DNA of 64,000 nt from Paraburkholderia translucens. Its GTDB lineage: Bacteria; Pseudomonadota; Gammaproteobacteria; Burkholderiales; Burkholderiaceae. This document shows, in pieces, positions 8,334 to 18,428 of this stretch; the stretch's first letter is position 1; every line of letters begins with the position of its first letter. A program made the position numbers and the translations under genes. Under the pieces are notes generated by a model. The model was not told the origin of the DNA. It searched no databases and was given only the letters and a program-made list of their open reading frames with translations. Where the stretch lies: NCBI RefSeq assembly GCF_020881035.1, contig NZ_JAJITC010000002.1, positions 186,001 through 250,000 of the forward strand, in the 5' to 3' direction.

Positions 8334-11300
8334 GTGACGTCTTCCGGACCGGCGCGCCCCGCTCGCCGCAACACTGCCTCGCCCACCGCTCGCCCGGCCG
8401 GCGCCGCGGCGCAAGCCGCCCATACCCCGCAGGCTGAGCAAGCCTCCGCGCCCGTCAAGCAGGACAAAGCGGTGAAGACCGCCAAGGCCGAACAGGCTAC
8501 GACAGCGGCCACCACGCGCAAGCCGGCCAAGGCTGCGTCCGCCGCCGCGCCCACCGTGAAGAGCGGCGCCCGTACGCGCGAGGACAAGGACCACCCGCTG
8601 TTTCAGGACATCCGCTATCTCGGACGCCTGCTCGGCGACGTGCTGCGCGAGCAGGAAGGCGACGCGGTGTTCGACGTCGTCGAGACGATCCGGCAGAACG
8701 CCGTGCGTTTCCGTCGCGAAGACGACAGCGCCGCCCTGCAGACGCTCGACAAGAAGCTGCGCACGCTGACGCCGGCGCAAACCGTCAGCGTCGTGCGCGC
8801 GTTCAGCTACTTTTCGCACCTGGCGAACATCGCCGAGGACCGTCACCGCAACCGCCGTCATCGGATTCACGCGCTAGCGGCCTCGACATCGCAACCGGGC
8901 ACGATCGCCTATGCGCTCGAACGGCTCGTCGCGGCCGGCGCCGCCGCCACGCCGGTGTTGCAGCGGTTTTTCGACCACGCGCTGATCATGCCGGTGCTGA
9001 CCGCGCACCCGACCGAAGTGCAGCGCAAGAGCATTCTCGACGCCCAGCACGACATCGCGCGCCTGCTCGCCGAGCGCGACCTGCCGCTGACGAACCGCGA
9101 GCGCGCGCACAACGAAGCGATGCTGCGCGCGCGCGTCACGTCGCTGTGGCAAACGCGGATGCTGCGCGACTCGCGTCTGACAGTCGCCGACGAAATCGAA
9201 AACGCGCTCTCGTACTACCGCAGCACTTTCCTCGAAGAGCTGCCGGCGCTATATGCGGACATCGAGGAGGCGCTGAAGGAGCACGGCCTCGAAGCGCGTC
9301 TGCCGCCGTTCTTCCAGATGGGCAGCTGGATCGGCGGCGATCGCGACGGCAATCCGAACGTCACCGCCGCAACGCTCGAAAACGCGATCACGCGTCAGGC
9401 CGAGGTGATCTTCGAGCACTACCTGGAGCAGGTGCACAAGCTCGGCGCGGAGCTGTCGATGTCGAACCTGCTCGTCGGGGCCAGCGATGCACTGAATGAA
9501 CTCGCGGCCACCTCGCCCGACCACTCGCCGCATCGCATCGACGAACCGTACCGTCGCGCGCTGATCGGCATGTACACGCGGCTCGCGGCAAGCGCGCGCG
9601 TGCGCCTCGGCGAAGGCGCCGTGCCGCTGCGCAGCGCCGGCCGCGGCGCGGGGCCGATCCGGGCGATTCCCTACAACGACTCCGCCGACTTCGTGCGCGA
9701 CCTGCACGTGCTGATGGATTCGCTCGCCGAGCATCACGGCGCGCCGCTCGCCGCGCCGCGACTCGCGCCGCTCGCGCGCGCGGCCGAAGTGTTCGGCTTC
9801 CACCTCGCGAGCATCGATCTGCGGCAAAGCTCCGACATCCACGAAGCGGTGATCGCCGAGCTGCTCGAGCGCGCCGGTGTCGAGGACGATTACGCGGCGC
9901 TGTCCGAAGCGGACAAGCTGAACGTGCTGCTCGCCGAGCTCGCGCAGCCGCGCGCGCTGCGCGTGCACTACGCCGAGTACTCCGAGCTCGTGAAGAGCGA
10001 GCTTGCCGTGCTCGAACAGGCACGCATCACGCGCGAGAGATTCGGCGCGCGCGCGGTGCGCAACTACATCATTTCCCACACGGAGACCGTCAGCGATCTG
10101 GTCGAGGTGATGCTGCTGCAAAAGGAAACCGGTCTGTTGCGCGGACGTCTCGGCGACGAGCGCGACCCCGCGCGCGCTGACCTGATGGTGATCCCGCTGT
10201 TCGAGACGATCCCCGATCTGCGTAACGCGCCGCACATCATGCGCGATCTGATCGCTCTGCCCGGTATCAGCACACTGATCGAACATCAGGGCAACGAGCA
10301 GGAAGTGATGCTCGGCTACTCGGACAGCAACAAGGACGGCGGTTTCCTCACGTCGAACTGGGAGCTGTATCGCGCCGAGCTCGCGCTCGTGTCGCTGTTC
10401 AACGAACGCGGCGTGACGCTGCGTCTGTTCCACGGGCGCGGCGGCACCGTCGGCCGCGGCGGCGGCCCGACCTATCAGGCAATCCTGTCGCAGCCGCCTG
10501 GCACCGTCGACGGTCAGATCCGCTTGACCGAGCAGGGTGAAGTGATCGCGAGCAAGTTCGCGAACCCGGAAATCGGCCGGCGCAACCTGGAGACCGTCGT
10601 GGCCGCGACGCTCGAAGCCTCGCTGCTGCCGCACGACCACACGTTGGCGGAACTGCCCGTGTTCGAGCAAACGATGCAGCAGTTGTCCGACACGGCGATG
10701 GCCACGTATCGCTCGCTCGTCTACGAAACCCCGGGCTTCAAGGAGTATTTCTTCGAGTCGACGCCGATCGCCGAGATCGCCGAGCTGAACATCGGCAGCC
10801 GGCCAGCGTCGCGCAAGCTGCAGGATCCGAAGCAGCGCAAGATCGAGGATCTGCGCGCGATTCCCTGGGGCTTCTCGTGGGGACAATGCCGGCTGCTGCT
10901 GACAGGCTGGTATGGCTTCGGCAGCGCGGTCACCGAGCATCTGGACAGCGCGCCGTCCGACGCGGAGCGCGCGCGCCGTCTCGCGCTGCTGAAGAAGATG
11001 CACAAGAGCTGGCCGTTCTTTGCGAACCTGCTGTCGAACATGGACATGGTCATTGCGAAGACCGACCTCGCGGTCGCCTCGCGTTATGCCGCGCTCGTCA
11101 CCGACAAGAAGCTGCGCAAGCACGTGTTCGAGCGGATCGTCGCGGAATGGGAGCGTACCTCGAAGGTGCTGTCGGAGATCACGGGCAAAAGCGAGCGGCT
11201 CGCCGAGAATCCGCTGCTCGCGCGTTCGATCAAGAACCGCTTCCCGTATCTCGATCCGCTCAATCACCTGCAAGTCGAGCTGCTCAAACGCTATCGCGCG

Positions 11301-11381
11301 GGCGACACGAACGAGCGCGTGCGGCGCGGCATTCATCTGTGCATCAACGGAATCGCGGCGGGGTTGCGCAATACCGGTTGA
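8334..11381 (+). CDS. ppc: phosphoenolpyruvate carboxylase
   Basis: A cytosolic enzyme of about 1015 residues that carboxylates PEP to oxaloacetate to refill the TCA cycle. Catalytic His225 lies in [11 protein letters not shown]; the glycine-rich loop [11 protein letters not shown] and the C-terminal signature [11 protein letters not shown] are intact. A GTG start at 8334 is preferred because GAGGA lies about 8 nt upstream. Before the catalytic core begins near [13 protein letters not shown] there is an Ala/Lys/Pro/Thr-rich extension of about 85 residues that is not part of the usual fold. It is followed by a strong terminator, so it appears monocistronic. Confidence 0.95.
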   Translation: MTSSGPARPARRNTASPTARPAGAAAQAAHTPQAEQASAPVKQDKAVKTAKAEQATTAATTRKPAKAASAAAPTVKSGARTREDKDHPLFQDIRYLGRLLGDVLREQEGDAVFDVVETIRQNAVRFRREDDSAALQTLDKKLRTLTPAQTVSVVRAFSYFSHLANIAEDRHRNRRHRIHALAASTSQPGTIAYALERLVAAGAAATPVLQRFFDHALIMPVLTAHPTEVQRKSILDAQHDIARLLAERDLPLTNRERAHNEAMLRARVTSLWQTRMLRDSRLTVADEIENALSYYRSTFLEELPALYADIEEALKEHGLEARLPPFFQMGSWIGGDRDGNPNVTAATLENAITRQAEVIFEHYLEQVHKLGAELSMSNLLVGASDALNELAATSPDHSPHRIDEPYRRALIGMYTRLAASARVRLGEGAVPLRSAGRGAGPIRAIPYNDSADFVRDLHVLMDSLAEHHGAPLAAPRLAPLARAAEVFGFHLASIDLRQSSDIHEAVIAELLERAGVEDDYAALSEADKLNVLLAELAQPRALRVHYAEYSELVKSELAVLEQARITRERFGARAVRNYIISHTETVSDLVEVMLLQKETGLLRGRLGDERDPARADLMVIPLFETIPDLRNAPHIMRDLIALPGISTLIEHQGNEQEVMLGYSDSNKDGGFLTSNWELYRAELALVSLFNERGVTLRLFHGRGGTVGRGGGPTYQAILSQPPGTVDGQIRLTEQGEVIASKFANPEIGRRNLETVVAATLEASLLPHDHTLAELPVFEQTMQQLSDTAMATYRSLVYETPGFKEYFFESTPIAEIAELNIGSRPASRKLQDPKQRKIEDLRAIPWGFSWGQCRLLLTGWYGFGSAVTEHLDSAPSDAERARRLALLKKMHKSWPFFANLLSNMDMVIAKTDLAVASRYAALVTDKKLRKHVFERIVAEWERTSKVLSEITGKSERLAENPLLARSIKNRFPYLDPLNHLQVELLKRYRAGDTNERVRRGIHLCINGIAAGLRNTG

Positions 11382-11406
11382 GCTCGAGTTGCCGCTGAAG
11401 CGGACG

Positions 11407-11451
11407 GAAGCCGGGTGTGGCCGACGCAGGTCACACCCGGCTTCTCTTTTT
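11407..11451 (+). terminator. rho-independent terminator of ppc
   Basis: GAAGCCGGGTGTG pairs perfectly with CACACCCGGCTTC (13 bp) and is followed by a T-rich run, 25 bp after the ppc stop. Confidence 0.9.
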
Positions 11452-11557
11452 CTCATTGTGCAATTTCTGCCGCTACAATAGAGTCCGCCATGTACCAGTA
11501 CAAGCTACGCAATTATTCTGGTATCTCGACTACCCCCTTGCACGCGCAGCCGATAGC

Positions 11558-12370
11558 ATGACGACGCCGTCCTCCGCCGATCACCCGCCACCGCTCGACG
11601 CCACGCCGGCCCGCGCGCTCGGCGACTTCATCCGCGCCCATCGCGAGCGGCTGTCGCCGCAGGCGGTCGGTCTGCCGCCGGGGCCGCGCCGCCGCACGCC
11701 CGGTCTGCGGCGCGAGGAAGTCGCGCAACTGTGCGGCGTCAGCCCCACCTGGTACACGTGGATCGAGCAGGGCCGGCCGGTGTCCGCTTCGGCCGAGGCG
11801 CTCGCACGCATCGCCGTCGCTTTGCAGCTGTCGCGCGCCGAGCGCGCGTATCTGTTCGAACTGGCCGCGCAGCGCGACCCGGCCGAGCCCGACCCGGCCG
11901 CCGCCGATGCCCCCGCCACGCTGCTGCAGACCGTGCAGCTCGTCGACACGCCGGCCTACGTGCTCGACCGGCAATGGAATGCGCTCGCATGGAACGAGCG
12001 CGCGGCCGACCTGTTCATCGGCTGGCTCGATGGCGCGCACGACCGCAACCTGCTGCGCTACACGTTCACCGAGCCGGCCGCGCGCGCGTTGATCGTCGAT
12101 TGGGAAACGCGCGCGCGGCGGCTTGCCGCTGAATTCCGCGCCGACTCGATCCGCCATCTGAGCGATGCGCCGACGCGCGGGCTGATCGATTCGCTGTCGG
12201 CCGCGAGCGACGAGTTCGCGCGCTACTGGGCCTCGCAGGACGTCGGCGGACGCGAGGGCGGCAGGCGCGAGTTCAATCATCCGCGCGACGGGCGCATCGT
12301 CTATGACCAGATCACGTTCAAGCCCGCGCATCGCGAAGATCTGAAGCTGGTCGTGCTGGTGCGCGAATAG
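11558..12370 (+). CDS. XRE-family transcriptional regulator, MmyB-like
   Basis: A 270-residue protein with an N-terminal helix-turn-helix (about residues 15-90) containing PGLRREEVAQLCGVSPTWYT, the hallmark of the MmyB-like group, and a C-terminal ligand-sensing domain with the typical LLQTVQLVDTPAYVLDRQWN and WNERAADLF motifs (a PAS-like fold that in related proteins binds fatty acids). Such proteins usually control a divergent neighbouring oxidoreductase gene, but here the neighbours are ppc and argH, so the target is unknown. The ATG at 11558 is chosen because the sequence before it is not family-like. Confidence 0.85.
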   Translation: MTTPSSADHPPPLDATPARALGDFIRAHRERLSPQAVGLPPGPRRRTPGLRREEVAQLCGVSPTWYTWIEQGRPVSASAEALARIAVALQLSRAERAYLFELAAQRDPAEPDPAAADAPATLLQTVQLVDTPAYVLDRQWNALAWNERAADLFIGWLDGAHDRNLLRYTFTEPAARALIVDWETRARRLAAEFRADSIRHLSDAPTRGLIDSLSAASDEFARYWASQDVGGREGGRREFNHPRDGRIVYDQITFKPAHREDLKLVVLVRE

Positions 12371-12392
12371 TCTGGCGATAGTCCAGCGCGCC

Positions 12393-12419
12393 TTGAACGC
12401 CCTCGCCGGGTGTTAAAAT
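12393..12419 (+). promoter_or_regulatory. probable sigma70 promoter of argH
   Basis: TTGAAC at 12393, then after 15 bp TAAAAT at 12414, preceded by TG one base upstream (extended -10, TGTTAAAAT). It lies about 95 bp before the argH start. The spacing is short but the extended -10 may compensate. Confidence 0.45.
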
Positions 12420-12511
12420 CGCAGTCTTTCTTCGCTGCGGCGGCGCTTTTGCACGGCATGTGCACGCGCGTTGTCAGCCTCTTCACCGCTCGCTTTTAAC
12501 CGCCCAACACC

Positions 12512-13918
12512 ATGACGTCCCAACTGCACAAAAAAGGCGAAGCCTGGTCGGCTCGCTTCTCGGAGCCGATGTCGGAGCTCGTCAAACGCTACACGTCGTC
12601 GGTTTTCTTCGACAAGCGTCTGGCGTTCGTCGACATCGAGGGGTCGCTCGCGCACGCGTCGATGCTCGCCGCGCAGAAAATCATCTCCGCCGACGACCTC
12701 GCCGCGATCCAGCGCGGCATGGCACAGATCAAGGGTGAAATCGAGCGCGGCGAATTCGAATGGCAACTCGATCTCGAAGACGTGCACCTGAACATCGAAG
12801 CGCGCCTGACCGCGCTGATCGGCGACGCCGGCAAGCGCCTGCACACCGGCCGCTCGCGCAACGACCAGGTCGCGACCGACATCCGCCTGTGGCTGCGCGG
12901 CGAGATCGACCGCATCGGCGGGCTGCTCACCGAGCTGCGCGTGGCGCTCATCGACATCGCGGAGAAGAACGCCGCGACCATCATGCCGGGCTTCACGCAC
13001 CTGCAGGTCGCGCAGCCGGTCACGTTCGGCCACCATCTGCTCGCGTACGTCGAGATGTTCTCCCGCGACGCCGAGCGCATGCTCGACTGCCGCAAGCGCG
13101 TGAACCGTCTGCCGCTCGGCGCGGCGGCGCTCGCCGGCACCAGCTATCCGATCGACCGTCACGCCGTGGCGAAGACGCTCGGCTTCGACGGCATCTGCGC
13201 GAATTCGCTCGATGCGGTCTCCGACCGCGACTTCGCGATCGAATTCACGGCTGCTTGCGCGCTCGTGATGACGCACGTGTCGCGCTTCTCCGAAGAACTG
13301 GTGCTGTGGATGAGCCCGCGCGTGGGCTTCATCGATCTGGCCGACCGTTTCTGCACCGGCTCGTCGATCATGCCGCAAAAGAAGAACCCGGACGTGCCTG
13401 AGCTTGCGCGCGGCAAGACCGGCCGCGTGAACGGCCATCTGATGGCCCTGCTCACGCTGATGAAGGGCCAACCGCTCGCCTACAACAAGGACAATCAGGA
13501 AGACAAGGAGCCGCTGTTCGACACCGTCGATACGGTCGCCGACACGCTGCGCATCTTTGCCGAAATGGTCGCCGGCATCACGGTCAAACCGCAGGCGATG
13601 CGCGACGCCGCGTTGCAAGGCTTCTCGACCGCAACGGACCTCGCCGACTATCTCGTCAAGCGCGGCCTGCCGTTTCGCGACGCGCACGAAGCGGTCGCGC
13701 TCGCGGTGCGCGTGTGCGCCGATCGCGGCTGCGATCTCGCGGACCTGACGCTCGACGAAATGCGCAGCGAGCTGCCGAACGTCGCGCATCTGATCGGCGA
13801 CGACGTGTTCTCGTATCTGACGCTGGAAGGCTCGGTGGCGAGCCGCAATCATCCGGGTGGCACCGCGCCCGAGCAGGTGCTGGCCGCGGCGAAGGCGGCG
13901 CGCGCGGCGCTGAAGTGA
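12512..13918 (+). CDS. argH: argininosuccinate lyase
   Basis: A 468-residue cytosolic enzyme that splits argininosuccinate into arginine and fumarate, the last step of arginine synthesis. The fumarase/aspartase superfamily signature [10 protein letters not shown] is present, with the catalytic-loop serines at 284-285; [13 protein letters not shown] and [10 protein letters not shown] are also intact. The length is normal for the family. A terminator lies about 60 bp downstream, so it is probably a single-gene unit. Confidence 0.96.
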   Translation: MTSQLHKKGEAWSARFSEPMSELVKRYTSSVFFDKRLAFVDIEGSLAHASMLAAQKIISADDLAAIQRGMAQIKGEIERGEFEWQLDLEDVHLNIEARLTALIGDAGKRLHTGRSRNDQVATDIRLWLRGEIDRIGGLLTELRVALIDIAEKNAATIMPGFTHLQVAQPVTFGHHLLAYVEMFSRDAERMLDCRKRVNRLPLGAAALAGTSYPIDRHAVAKTLGFDGICANSLDAVSDRDFAIEFTAACALVMTHVSRFSEELVLWMSPRVGFIDLADRFCTGSSIMPQKKNPDVPELARGKTGRVNGHLMALLTLMKGQPLAYNKDNQEDKEPLFDTVDTVADTLRIFAEMVAGITVKPQAMRDAALQGFSTATDLADYLVKRGLPFRDAHEAVALAVRVCADRGCDLADLTLDEMRSELPNVAHLIGDDVFSYLTLEGSVASRNHPGGTAPEQVLAAAKAARAALK

Positions 13919-13979
13919 GCGACGGTTCGGCAGCGCCGTCAGCCTATACTTGCGGCGTTGTTCGTTGAATCGATACCCC

Positions 13980-14013
13980 AAAGGCGAACCTGTTTGACGG
14001 GTTCGCCTTTTTT
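13980..14013 (+). terminator. rho-independent terminator of argH
   Basis: AAAGGCGAACC and GGTTCGCCTTT pair around a short loop and run into a T tract; located about 60 bp after argH. Confidence 0.88.
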
Positions 14014-14236
14014 GCAGGCGCGTTTCGCTCGCCGGCCCATTCGCGCATCTTTCCGGTCCTTGCATCGACGCGCATCGATCGATGAGCCAGCATGGCGCCC
14101 GGCATCCATCGGGCGAACGCTAGTTGAATCCTCCTGGTTTTTGACTACCATTCAATCAGGCTCTCTTCGAAGTCCGTCGACGATGTTCTCTCGCACACCT
14201 CCCCTTCGCCTTCGTCGTACGGTCCCATTCTTCCTC
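14014..14236. other. intergenic region between argH terminator and TonB-C lipoprotein gene
   Basis: No further gene, repeat or RNA was recognised here. An alternative in-frame ATG for the next gene lies at 14183. Confidence 0.5.
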
Positions 14237-14728
14237 ATGGCAGCGCACGCGAGTTCATCGCCCGTACATCGGCTGTTGCTCGCCGTGCTTGGCATTGCCG
14301 CCGTGGCCGGTTGCACGATCACGCCGCTGATGCCGCACGAAACCGTCAGCACACCAGTGGCCGCAATCAACAGCGCGACGCTCGATCAATACCGCGACGC
14401 GGTCGCACGACGGATCGTCGAGCGCAATCCGTCCTATGTGCTGCAGGGCAAGCCGCAGGCGATGCTGCGCTCGCTCGTGGTGGTCTCGTTCACGGTCGAT
14501 CGCGATGGACATATCGTCGAGTCGAAGGTGTATCGCACGAACGGCGACGACGAAGCCGAAAGCACCGCGCTCGCGACTCTGCGCCGCTCGGCGCCGCTGC
14601 CGCAACCGCCCGGCAAACTGCTGAACGGCCGCGGCCAGCTCGAGCTATTCGAAGACTGGCTGTTCAACGACAACGGCAAATTCCAGCTGCGCGAACTGGC
14701 GGCGCCGCAGGCGGAATCGTTGAACTGA
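14237..14728 (+). CDS. lipoprotein with TonB C-terminal-like domain
   Basis: A 163-residue protein with a lipoprotein signal (MAAHASSSPVHRLLLAVLG, then AVAGC with the lipidated Cys26). The C-terminal half fits the TonB_C fold: VVVSFTVDRDGHIVESKVYR, an alanine-containing helix ESTALATLRR, and the PLPQPPGKLL turn. TonB_C domains are usually on inner-membrane energy transducers with an uncleaved helix and a proline-rich spacer; both are missing, so coupling to ExbBD is unlikely. The start at 14237 gives a standard lipoprotein signal; an ATG at 14183 would add 18 residues. Function unknown. Confidence 0.7.
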   Translation: MAAHASSSPVHRLLLAVLGIAAVAGCTITPLMPHETVSTPVAAINSATLDQYRDAVARRIVERNPSYVLQGKPQAMLRSLVVVSFTVDRDGHIVESKVYRTNGDDEAESTALATLRRSAPLPQPPGKLLNGRGQLELFEDWLFNDNGKFQLRELAAPQAESLN

Positions 14729-14796
14729 GCGCGCGCGAGCGCGCCAGGCCATCGCGCATGGCGCACCCTTCGTTGCCGCGCCCGCTTACGTGGCCA

Positions 14797-14826
14797 TTGC
14801 TGCGCAACGAGCGCGCTCGCTATAAT
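14797..14826 (+). promoter_or_regulatory. probable sigma70 promoter upstream of the MFS permease gene
   Basis: TTGCTG at 14797, an 18-bp spacer, then a perfect TATAAT at 14821. Transcription would start near 14833, leaving a leader of about 205 nt before the permease ATG. Confidence 0.55.
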
Positions 14827-15037
14827 TTTCCGACTCCCCGCGCCGGAACCTTCCGGCATGGCTCACGCCGTCCGCCTATCCGCCGGCGCGGCGCATGAGC
14901 CGACTACAGTGCCGCGGCGGTATCCGCGCGCGGCACCCAAACCCACATCACAACGAGGATGCCGCCCCCGCGTGCGCCGCCTGTCTGCGAAGCACGGCAC
15001 AGCGTCGCGCGGCCTCACGAGAAATGGAGACCCCTGC
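14827..15037 (+). other. long leader before the MFS permease gene
   Basis: About 210 bp between the predicted promoter and the permease start. No gene was found and no riboswitch class was recognised. Confidence 0.35.
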
Positions 15038-16345
15038 ATGTCCACTTCGCCGATTTCCGCGGTCCAGCCCGCAGCCGGGCAAAACAGTAGCGCGCGGATC
15101 ATCTTTGCGAGCTTCATCGGCACCGCGATCGAGTTCTATGACTTCTATGTCTACGCGACCGCCGCCGCGCTCGTGATCGGACCGGTATTCTTCCCGCATG
15201 GCTCGGCCACCGCGCAGGCGCTGTCGGCGTTCGTCACATTCGGCATCGCGTTCGTCGCGCGGCCAATCGGCTCATTCCTGTTCGGCCACTTCGGCGATCG
15301 CATCGGCCGTAAATCGACGTTGGTCGCCTCACTGCTCGTGATGGGTCTGTCGACTACGTTGATAGGCTTCGTGCCGGGCTACGACGCAATCGGCAGCCTC
15401 GCGCCGATCCTGCTGTGCGTACTGCGTTTCGGCCAGGGTATCGGTCTCGGCGGCGAATGGGGCGGCGCCGCGCTGCTCGCTACCGAAAACGCGCCGGCCG
15501 GCAAACGCGGCTGGTTCGGCATGTTCCCGCAGCTTGGCCCGTCGATCGGCTTCCTCGCCTCGAATGGCCTGTTCTTCGCGCTCTCGCTGTCGCTCTCCGA
15601 CGAGCAGTTCCGGAGCTGGGGCTGGCGTGTGCCGTTCATCGTCAGCTCGGTGCTGGTCGTGCTCGGCCTGTACGTGCGGCTGAAAATTGCCGAGACGCCC
15701 GCGTTCCAGGCAGCGATCGAGCGCAAGGAACGTGTGCGCGTGCCGATCGCGACGCTGTTCTCGCAGCACTGGGTGCCGACTGTGCTCGGCGCGCTCGCGA
15801 TGGTGGTCTGCTACACGCTGTTCTATAACGCGACGACGTTCTCGCTGTCGTACGGCGTCGGGTCGCTGCATATTCCGCGGCAGACGTTCCTTGGCCTGCT
15901 GTGCATCGCCGTCGTGTTCATGGCGCTCGCGACGCCGCTGTCGGCCCGCGCAAGCGACCGCTTCGGGCGCAAGCCGGTGCTGATCGCCGGCATTGTCGCG
16001 GCGATCCTGTCCGGCTTCACGATGGCGCCGCTGCTCGGCAGCGGCGAGCCGTCGCTCGTGCTGCTGTTCCTCGTGATCCAGTTGTTCCTGATGGGCGTGA
16101 CGTTCGCGCCGATGGGCGCGCTGCTGCCGGAGCTGTTCCCGACCAACGTGCGCTACACGGGCGCCGGTGTCGCGTACAACCTTGGCGGGATCCTCGGTGC
16201 ATCGGTCGCGCCATACATCGCCCAGGTGCTCGCCGCTCACGGCGGCCTGCCGTGGGTTGGCGCGTACGTATCGGTCGCGGCGGCCGTGAGCCTGTTCGGT
16301 GTGCTGTGCATGCGCGAAACGCGCAATGACAGTCTGATGAAGTGA
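15038..16345 (+). CDS. MFS transporter, metabolite:H+ symporter (MHS) type
   Basis: A 435-residue, about 12-helix inner-membrane permease. ASFIGTAIEFYDFYVYATAAA at the N-terminus, the loop GHFGDRIGRKSTL and GQGIGLGGEWGGAALL are hallmarks of the MHS subfamily (citrate, shikimate, alpha-ketoglutarate and proline/betaine porters). The conserved second-half loop SDRFGRKP is also present. The substrate cannot be assigned. The ATG at 15038 follows GGAGA with normal spacing; upstream reading gives non-membrane sequence. A terminator follows directly. Confidence 0.88.
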   Translation: MSTSPISAVQPAAGQNSSARIIFASFIGTAIEFYDFYVYATAAALVIGPVFFPHGSATAQALSAFVTFGIAFVARPIGSFLFGHFGDRIGRKSTLVASLLVMGLSTTLIGFVPGYDAIGSLAPILLCVLRFGQGIGLGGEWGGAALLATENAPAGKRGWFGMFPQLGPSIGFLASNGLFFALSLSLSDEQFRSWGWRVPFIVSSVLVVLGLYVRLKIAETPAFQAAIERKERVRVPIATLFSQHWVPTVLGALAMVVCYTLFYNATTFSLSYGVGSLHIPRQTFLGLLCIAVVFMALATPLSARASDRFGRKPVLIAGIVAAILSGFTMAPLLGSGEPSLVLLFLVIQLFLMGVTFAPMGALLPELFPTNVRYTGAGVAYNLGGILGASVAPYIAQVLAAHGGLPWVGAYVSVAAAVSLFGVLCMRETRNDSLMK

Positions 16346-16350
16346 TGCAA

Positions 16351-16388
16351 CGCATCGGCGCAGCAGTGCTTGCGCCGATGCGCGTTTT
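16351..16388 (+). terminator. terminator after the MFS gene
   Basis: A perfect 12-bp inverted repeat (CGCATCGGCGCA / TGCGCCGATGCG) with an 8-nt loop, followed by CGTTTTGC. It starts 5 bp after the stop codon. The T-run is short. Confidence 0.75.
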
Positions 16389-16494
16389 GCGATGCCTGAA
16401 CAGCGGCTCCCATGCGGTTTTGCTTGTCGGCGGTGGCGGGCAGCGGGCGTTGTTTCCGCGCCATTGCCGCGCCGACCTCGATAGATCTCCCGCC

Positions 16495-16522
16495 TTGCGC
16501 CTCTTTTTGGCGTGCCTATACT
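16495..16522 (+). promoter_or_regulatory. possible promoter of the small membrane protein gene
   Basis: TTGCGC at 16495 and TATACT at 16517, 16-bp spacing, about 37 bp before the GTG start. Confidence 0.4.
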
Positions 16523-16558
16523 CCCCGACGTAACCCCATAACGGGCAGGGAGGCTCGC

Positions 16559-16738
16559 GTGAGCGTTCATCTTCACAATGCCGATATCGTGATAATCCTC
16601 GCGCTGGCCTTGCTCGGCTCGCTGCTGCTCGCGCTGCGCTTCCGTCCGGCGACATGGAAAGGCGTCGTCGCCGAGGCGCTGGCCGCGAACGCCGCGGCGA
16701 TTGCCGCGGTGGTCGCCTTCGAAATGCTCCTTGCCTGA
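16559..16738 (+). CDS. small two-helix membrane protein
   Basis: A 59-residue protein starting with GTG preceded by GGGAGG at good spacing. Two hydrophobic segments (IVIILALALLGSLLLAL and an Ala-rich helix AAIAAVVAFEMLLA) are separated by a short basic loop RFRPATWKG, suggesting a helical hairpin in the inner membrane. No homologous family is recognised; function unknown. Confidence 0.6.
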   Translation: MSVHLHNADIVIILALALLGSLLLALRFRPATWKGVVAEALAANAAAIAAVVAFEMLLA

Positions 16739-16772
16739 GGCCCGGTGGTCCGAGCCACGCGCGGCGCGCAGC

Positions 16773-16901
16773 TTAACGGTAGTAGCCGTGATGATAGTAG
16801 CCGCCGCCGTAGTAGTAGCCCGGCGCCGGCACGACGACGCAGCCGCCGAGTACCGATGCGAGCAGGGTGCAGGCCACGAGAGCCAGGATCAGGCGTTTCA
16901 T
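16773..16901 (-). CDS. tiny Tyr/His/Gly-rich lipoprotein
   Basis: A 42-residue product with a lipoprotein signal ending LGGC (Cys21). The mature part is only about 22 residues: VVVPAPG followed by a repetitive YYYGGGYYHHGYYR tail. The start at 16901 is chosen because GGAG lies 6 nt upstream; an in-frame ATG at 16913 is possible. Similar short Tyr/Gly-rich lipoproteins are common in Burkholderiales but I know of no established function. The His/Tyr tail could bind metal, which is speculation. Confidence 0.65.
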   Translation of the reverse strand: MKRLILALVACTLLASVLGGCVVVPAPGYYYGGGYYHHGYYR

Positions 16902-16988
16902 GTTGTTCTCCATCGAGTCAGATTGATTCGAGCGCAAACCCCGAATGACCCGATTGAACACGATGCGCCGTGCGCCTAACGTTGCCAT

Positions 16989-17423
16989 TTGTAAGTGAAG
17001 ATCACTGAGCTGTTACACGAGCGACGTACCGGATCGACGCGTTCGAGCGACACGCAGTGCTCCCGCCGGAGCGCGCCAACATGGCGGGAAGCACCGCCTA
17101 CACTCCGTTCAGCATCCTGTCGCGATAGAAGCCTTGCTGGCCACATAGGCGTCGGCGCAAAGGAGCGGCTTCAGGCGCGCGGGACGGGCAGCAACCCGCC
17201 GCGACACGCCAACGCGACGCCCTTGCCACCCGCGCATCGGACGCTTCAACGCTCAACGAAAAGCGACAGTTTTAACAGACGTGTAATCGATTCCTCTTCA
17301 CCCGCTGTACCCCGACGCGGGCGATATGTGAGGCGCGACAGCGCAGTCTCCGCCCGCGAGCGCGAACTACGCGGCGCGCCTTTTTTCTTTGAGGCAAACG
17401 ATTGCTGAATCGCGCGGACGGGC
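16989..17423. other. 435-bp intergenic region without a supported gene
   Basis: An open frame on the plus strand encodes an Arg/Ser-rich sequence without any protein-like pattern and is not accepted. No RNA, repeat array or clear terminator was recognised. Confidence 0.5.
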
Positions 17424-18428
17424 TCAGGCGGCGGCCGACCCGTGCGGTACCGCAAGCGGCGGCTCTGACGCTTGCACGTAGTCGATCGCTTCGAGCACGG
17501 CGCTGACGGGCGGTACCGAGCGCCCGTCGCCGATCGAGGTCGAGCGATACGGCGCCTCGACGCCGCAATGCGACGGCGACGTCGAGACGAAGATCATCAC
17601 GGTGCGCCTCTGCAGCGCATGCGCGAGGTGCACGAAGCCGGTGTCCGCACCGACCACGAGTGCGCAGTTGTCGATCATCTGCGCGATTTCGGTCACGCTC
17701 ATTTGCGGCAGCACGGTTGCGCCTGGCACCTGCTCGGCGATCGTCTCGGCTTCTGCCCGCTCGCCGGCCGAGCCCCACGGCAGCACGACCTGAAAACCGC
17801 GCTCACGCAGCGCGAGCCCCACCGCCGCCCAGTGCGCGAGCGGCCATTTCTTGTCGTCTTTCGAAGTCGCGTGAAAGAACGCCGCGACCGGTGCTTCCTG
17901 CGCCGCGAACAGCTGCGTGACGGCCTCTGGCAACTGCAGGTCGTAGATGGGCGGCCCTTCTACTTCGTAGCCGAGCGCCTCGCCGGCGCTGATACGCATG
18001 CCGTGCCACGCGTTGCATTGCGGACGTGGGCCGAAACGCCCGGTGTACGCGAACGCGGCGCCGCGCTCGCCCAGATCCTGGGATTGATACCCGATGCGCC
18101 GTGAAGAGCGCGCGAGGAAGGCGATGATTGCGCTCTTGTAGACGCCGTGAATGTCGATGATGTAGTCGTAGCGATACGCGCGCAGTTCGGAGATCGATGC
18201 CAGGATCGCCTTCAGATCACTCCAGCGGCGCGCCTTCTTGAAGCGGCGCAGCGGCGCGCACAGCACGCGATCGACACCCTTGCTCCAGCGCAGGAGCTCG
18301 GCAAATGATTCGTCCGCCGCCCAATCCACCTGAACGCCAGGAAACGCGCGTTTGATATCGGCGACCACTGGCAACGCCTGCACGATATCGCCTAGTGAAG
18401 TGACCTTGACGATAAGGATTCGCTTCAT
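17424..18428 (-). CDS. waaC: lipopolysaccharide heptosyltransferase I
   Basis: A 334-residue GT9-family enzyme that adds the first L-glycero-D-manno-heptose to Kdo2-lipid A on the cytosolic face of the inner membrane. Family marks are MKRILIVKVTSLGDIVQALPV at the N-terminus (acceptor-binding region with the catalytic Asp of SLGD), FFHATSKDDKKWPLAHW, and the C-terminal nucleotide-sugar site VVGADTGFVHLAHAL. It is transcribed alone and divergent from the ClC gene. Confidence 0.93.
   Translation of the reverse strand: MKRILIVKVTSLGDIVQALPVVADIKRAFPGVQVDWAADESFAELLRWSKGVDRVLCAPLRRFKKARRWSDLKAILASISELRAYRYDYIIDIHGVYKSAIIAFLARSSRRIGYQSQDLGERGAAFAYTGRFGPRPQCNAWHGMRISAGEALGYEVEGPPIYDLQLPEAVTQLFAAQEAPVAAFFHATSKDDKKWPLAHWAAVGLALRERGFQVVLPWGSAGERAEAETIAEQVPGATVLPQMSVTEIAQMIDNCALVVGADTGFVHLAHALQRRTVMIFVSTSPSHCGVEAPYRSTSIGDGRSVPPVSAVLEAIDYVQASEPPLAVPHGSAAA

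Noticed and set aside
9249..11456. Long minus-strand open frame opposite ppc
   Set aside because: Antisense shadow of the conserved ppc coding sequence; low-complexity Arg-rich translation.
16995..17408. 137-codon plus-strand frame in the gap before waaC
   Set aside because: Ser/Arg-rich, no ribosome site, no protein-like hydrophobic pattern.
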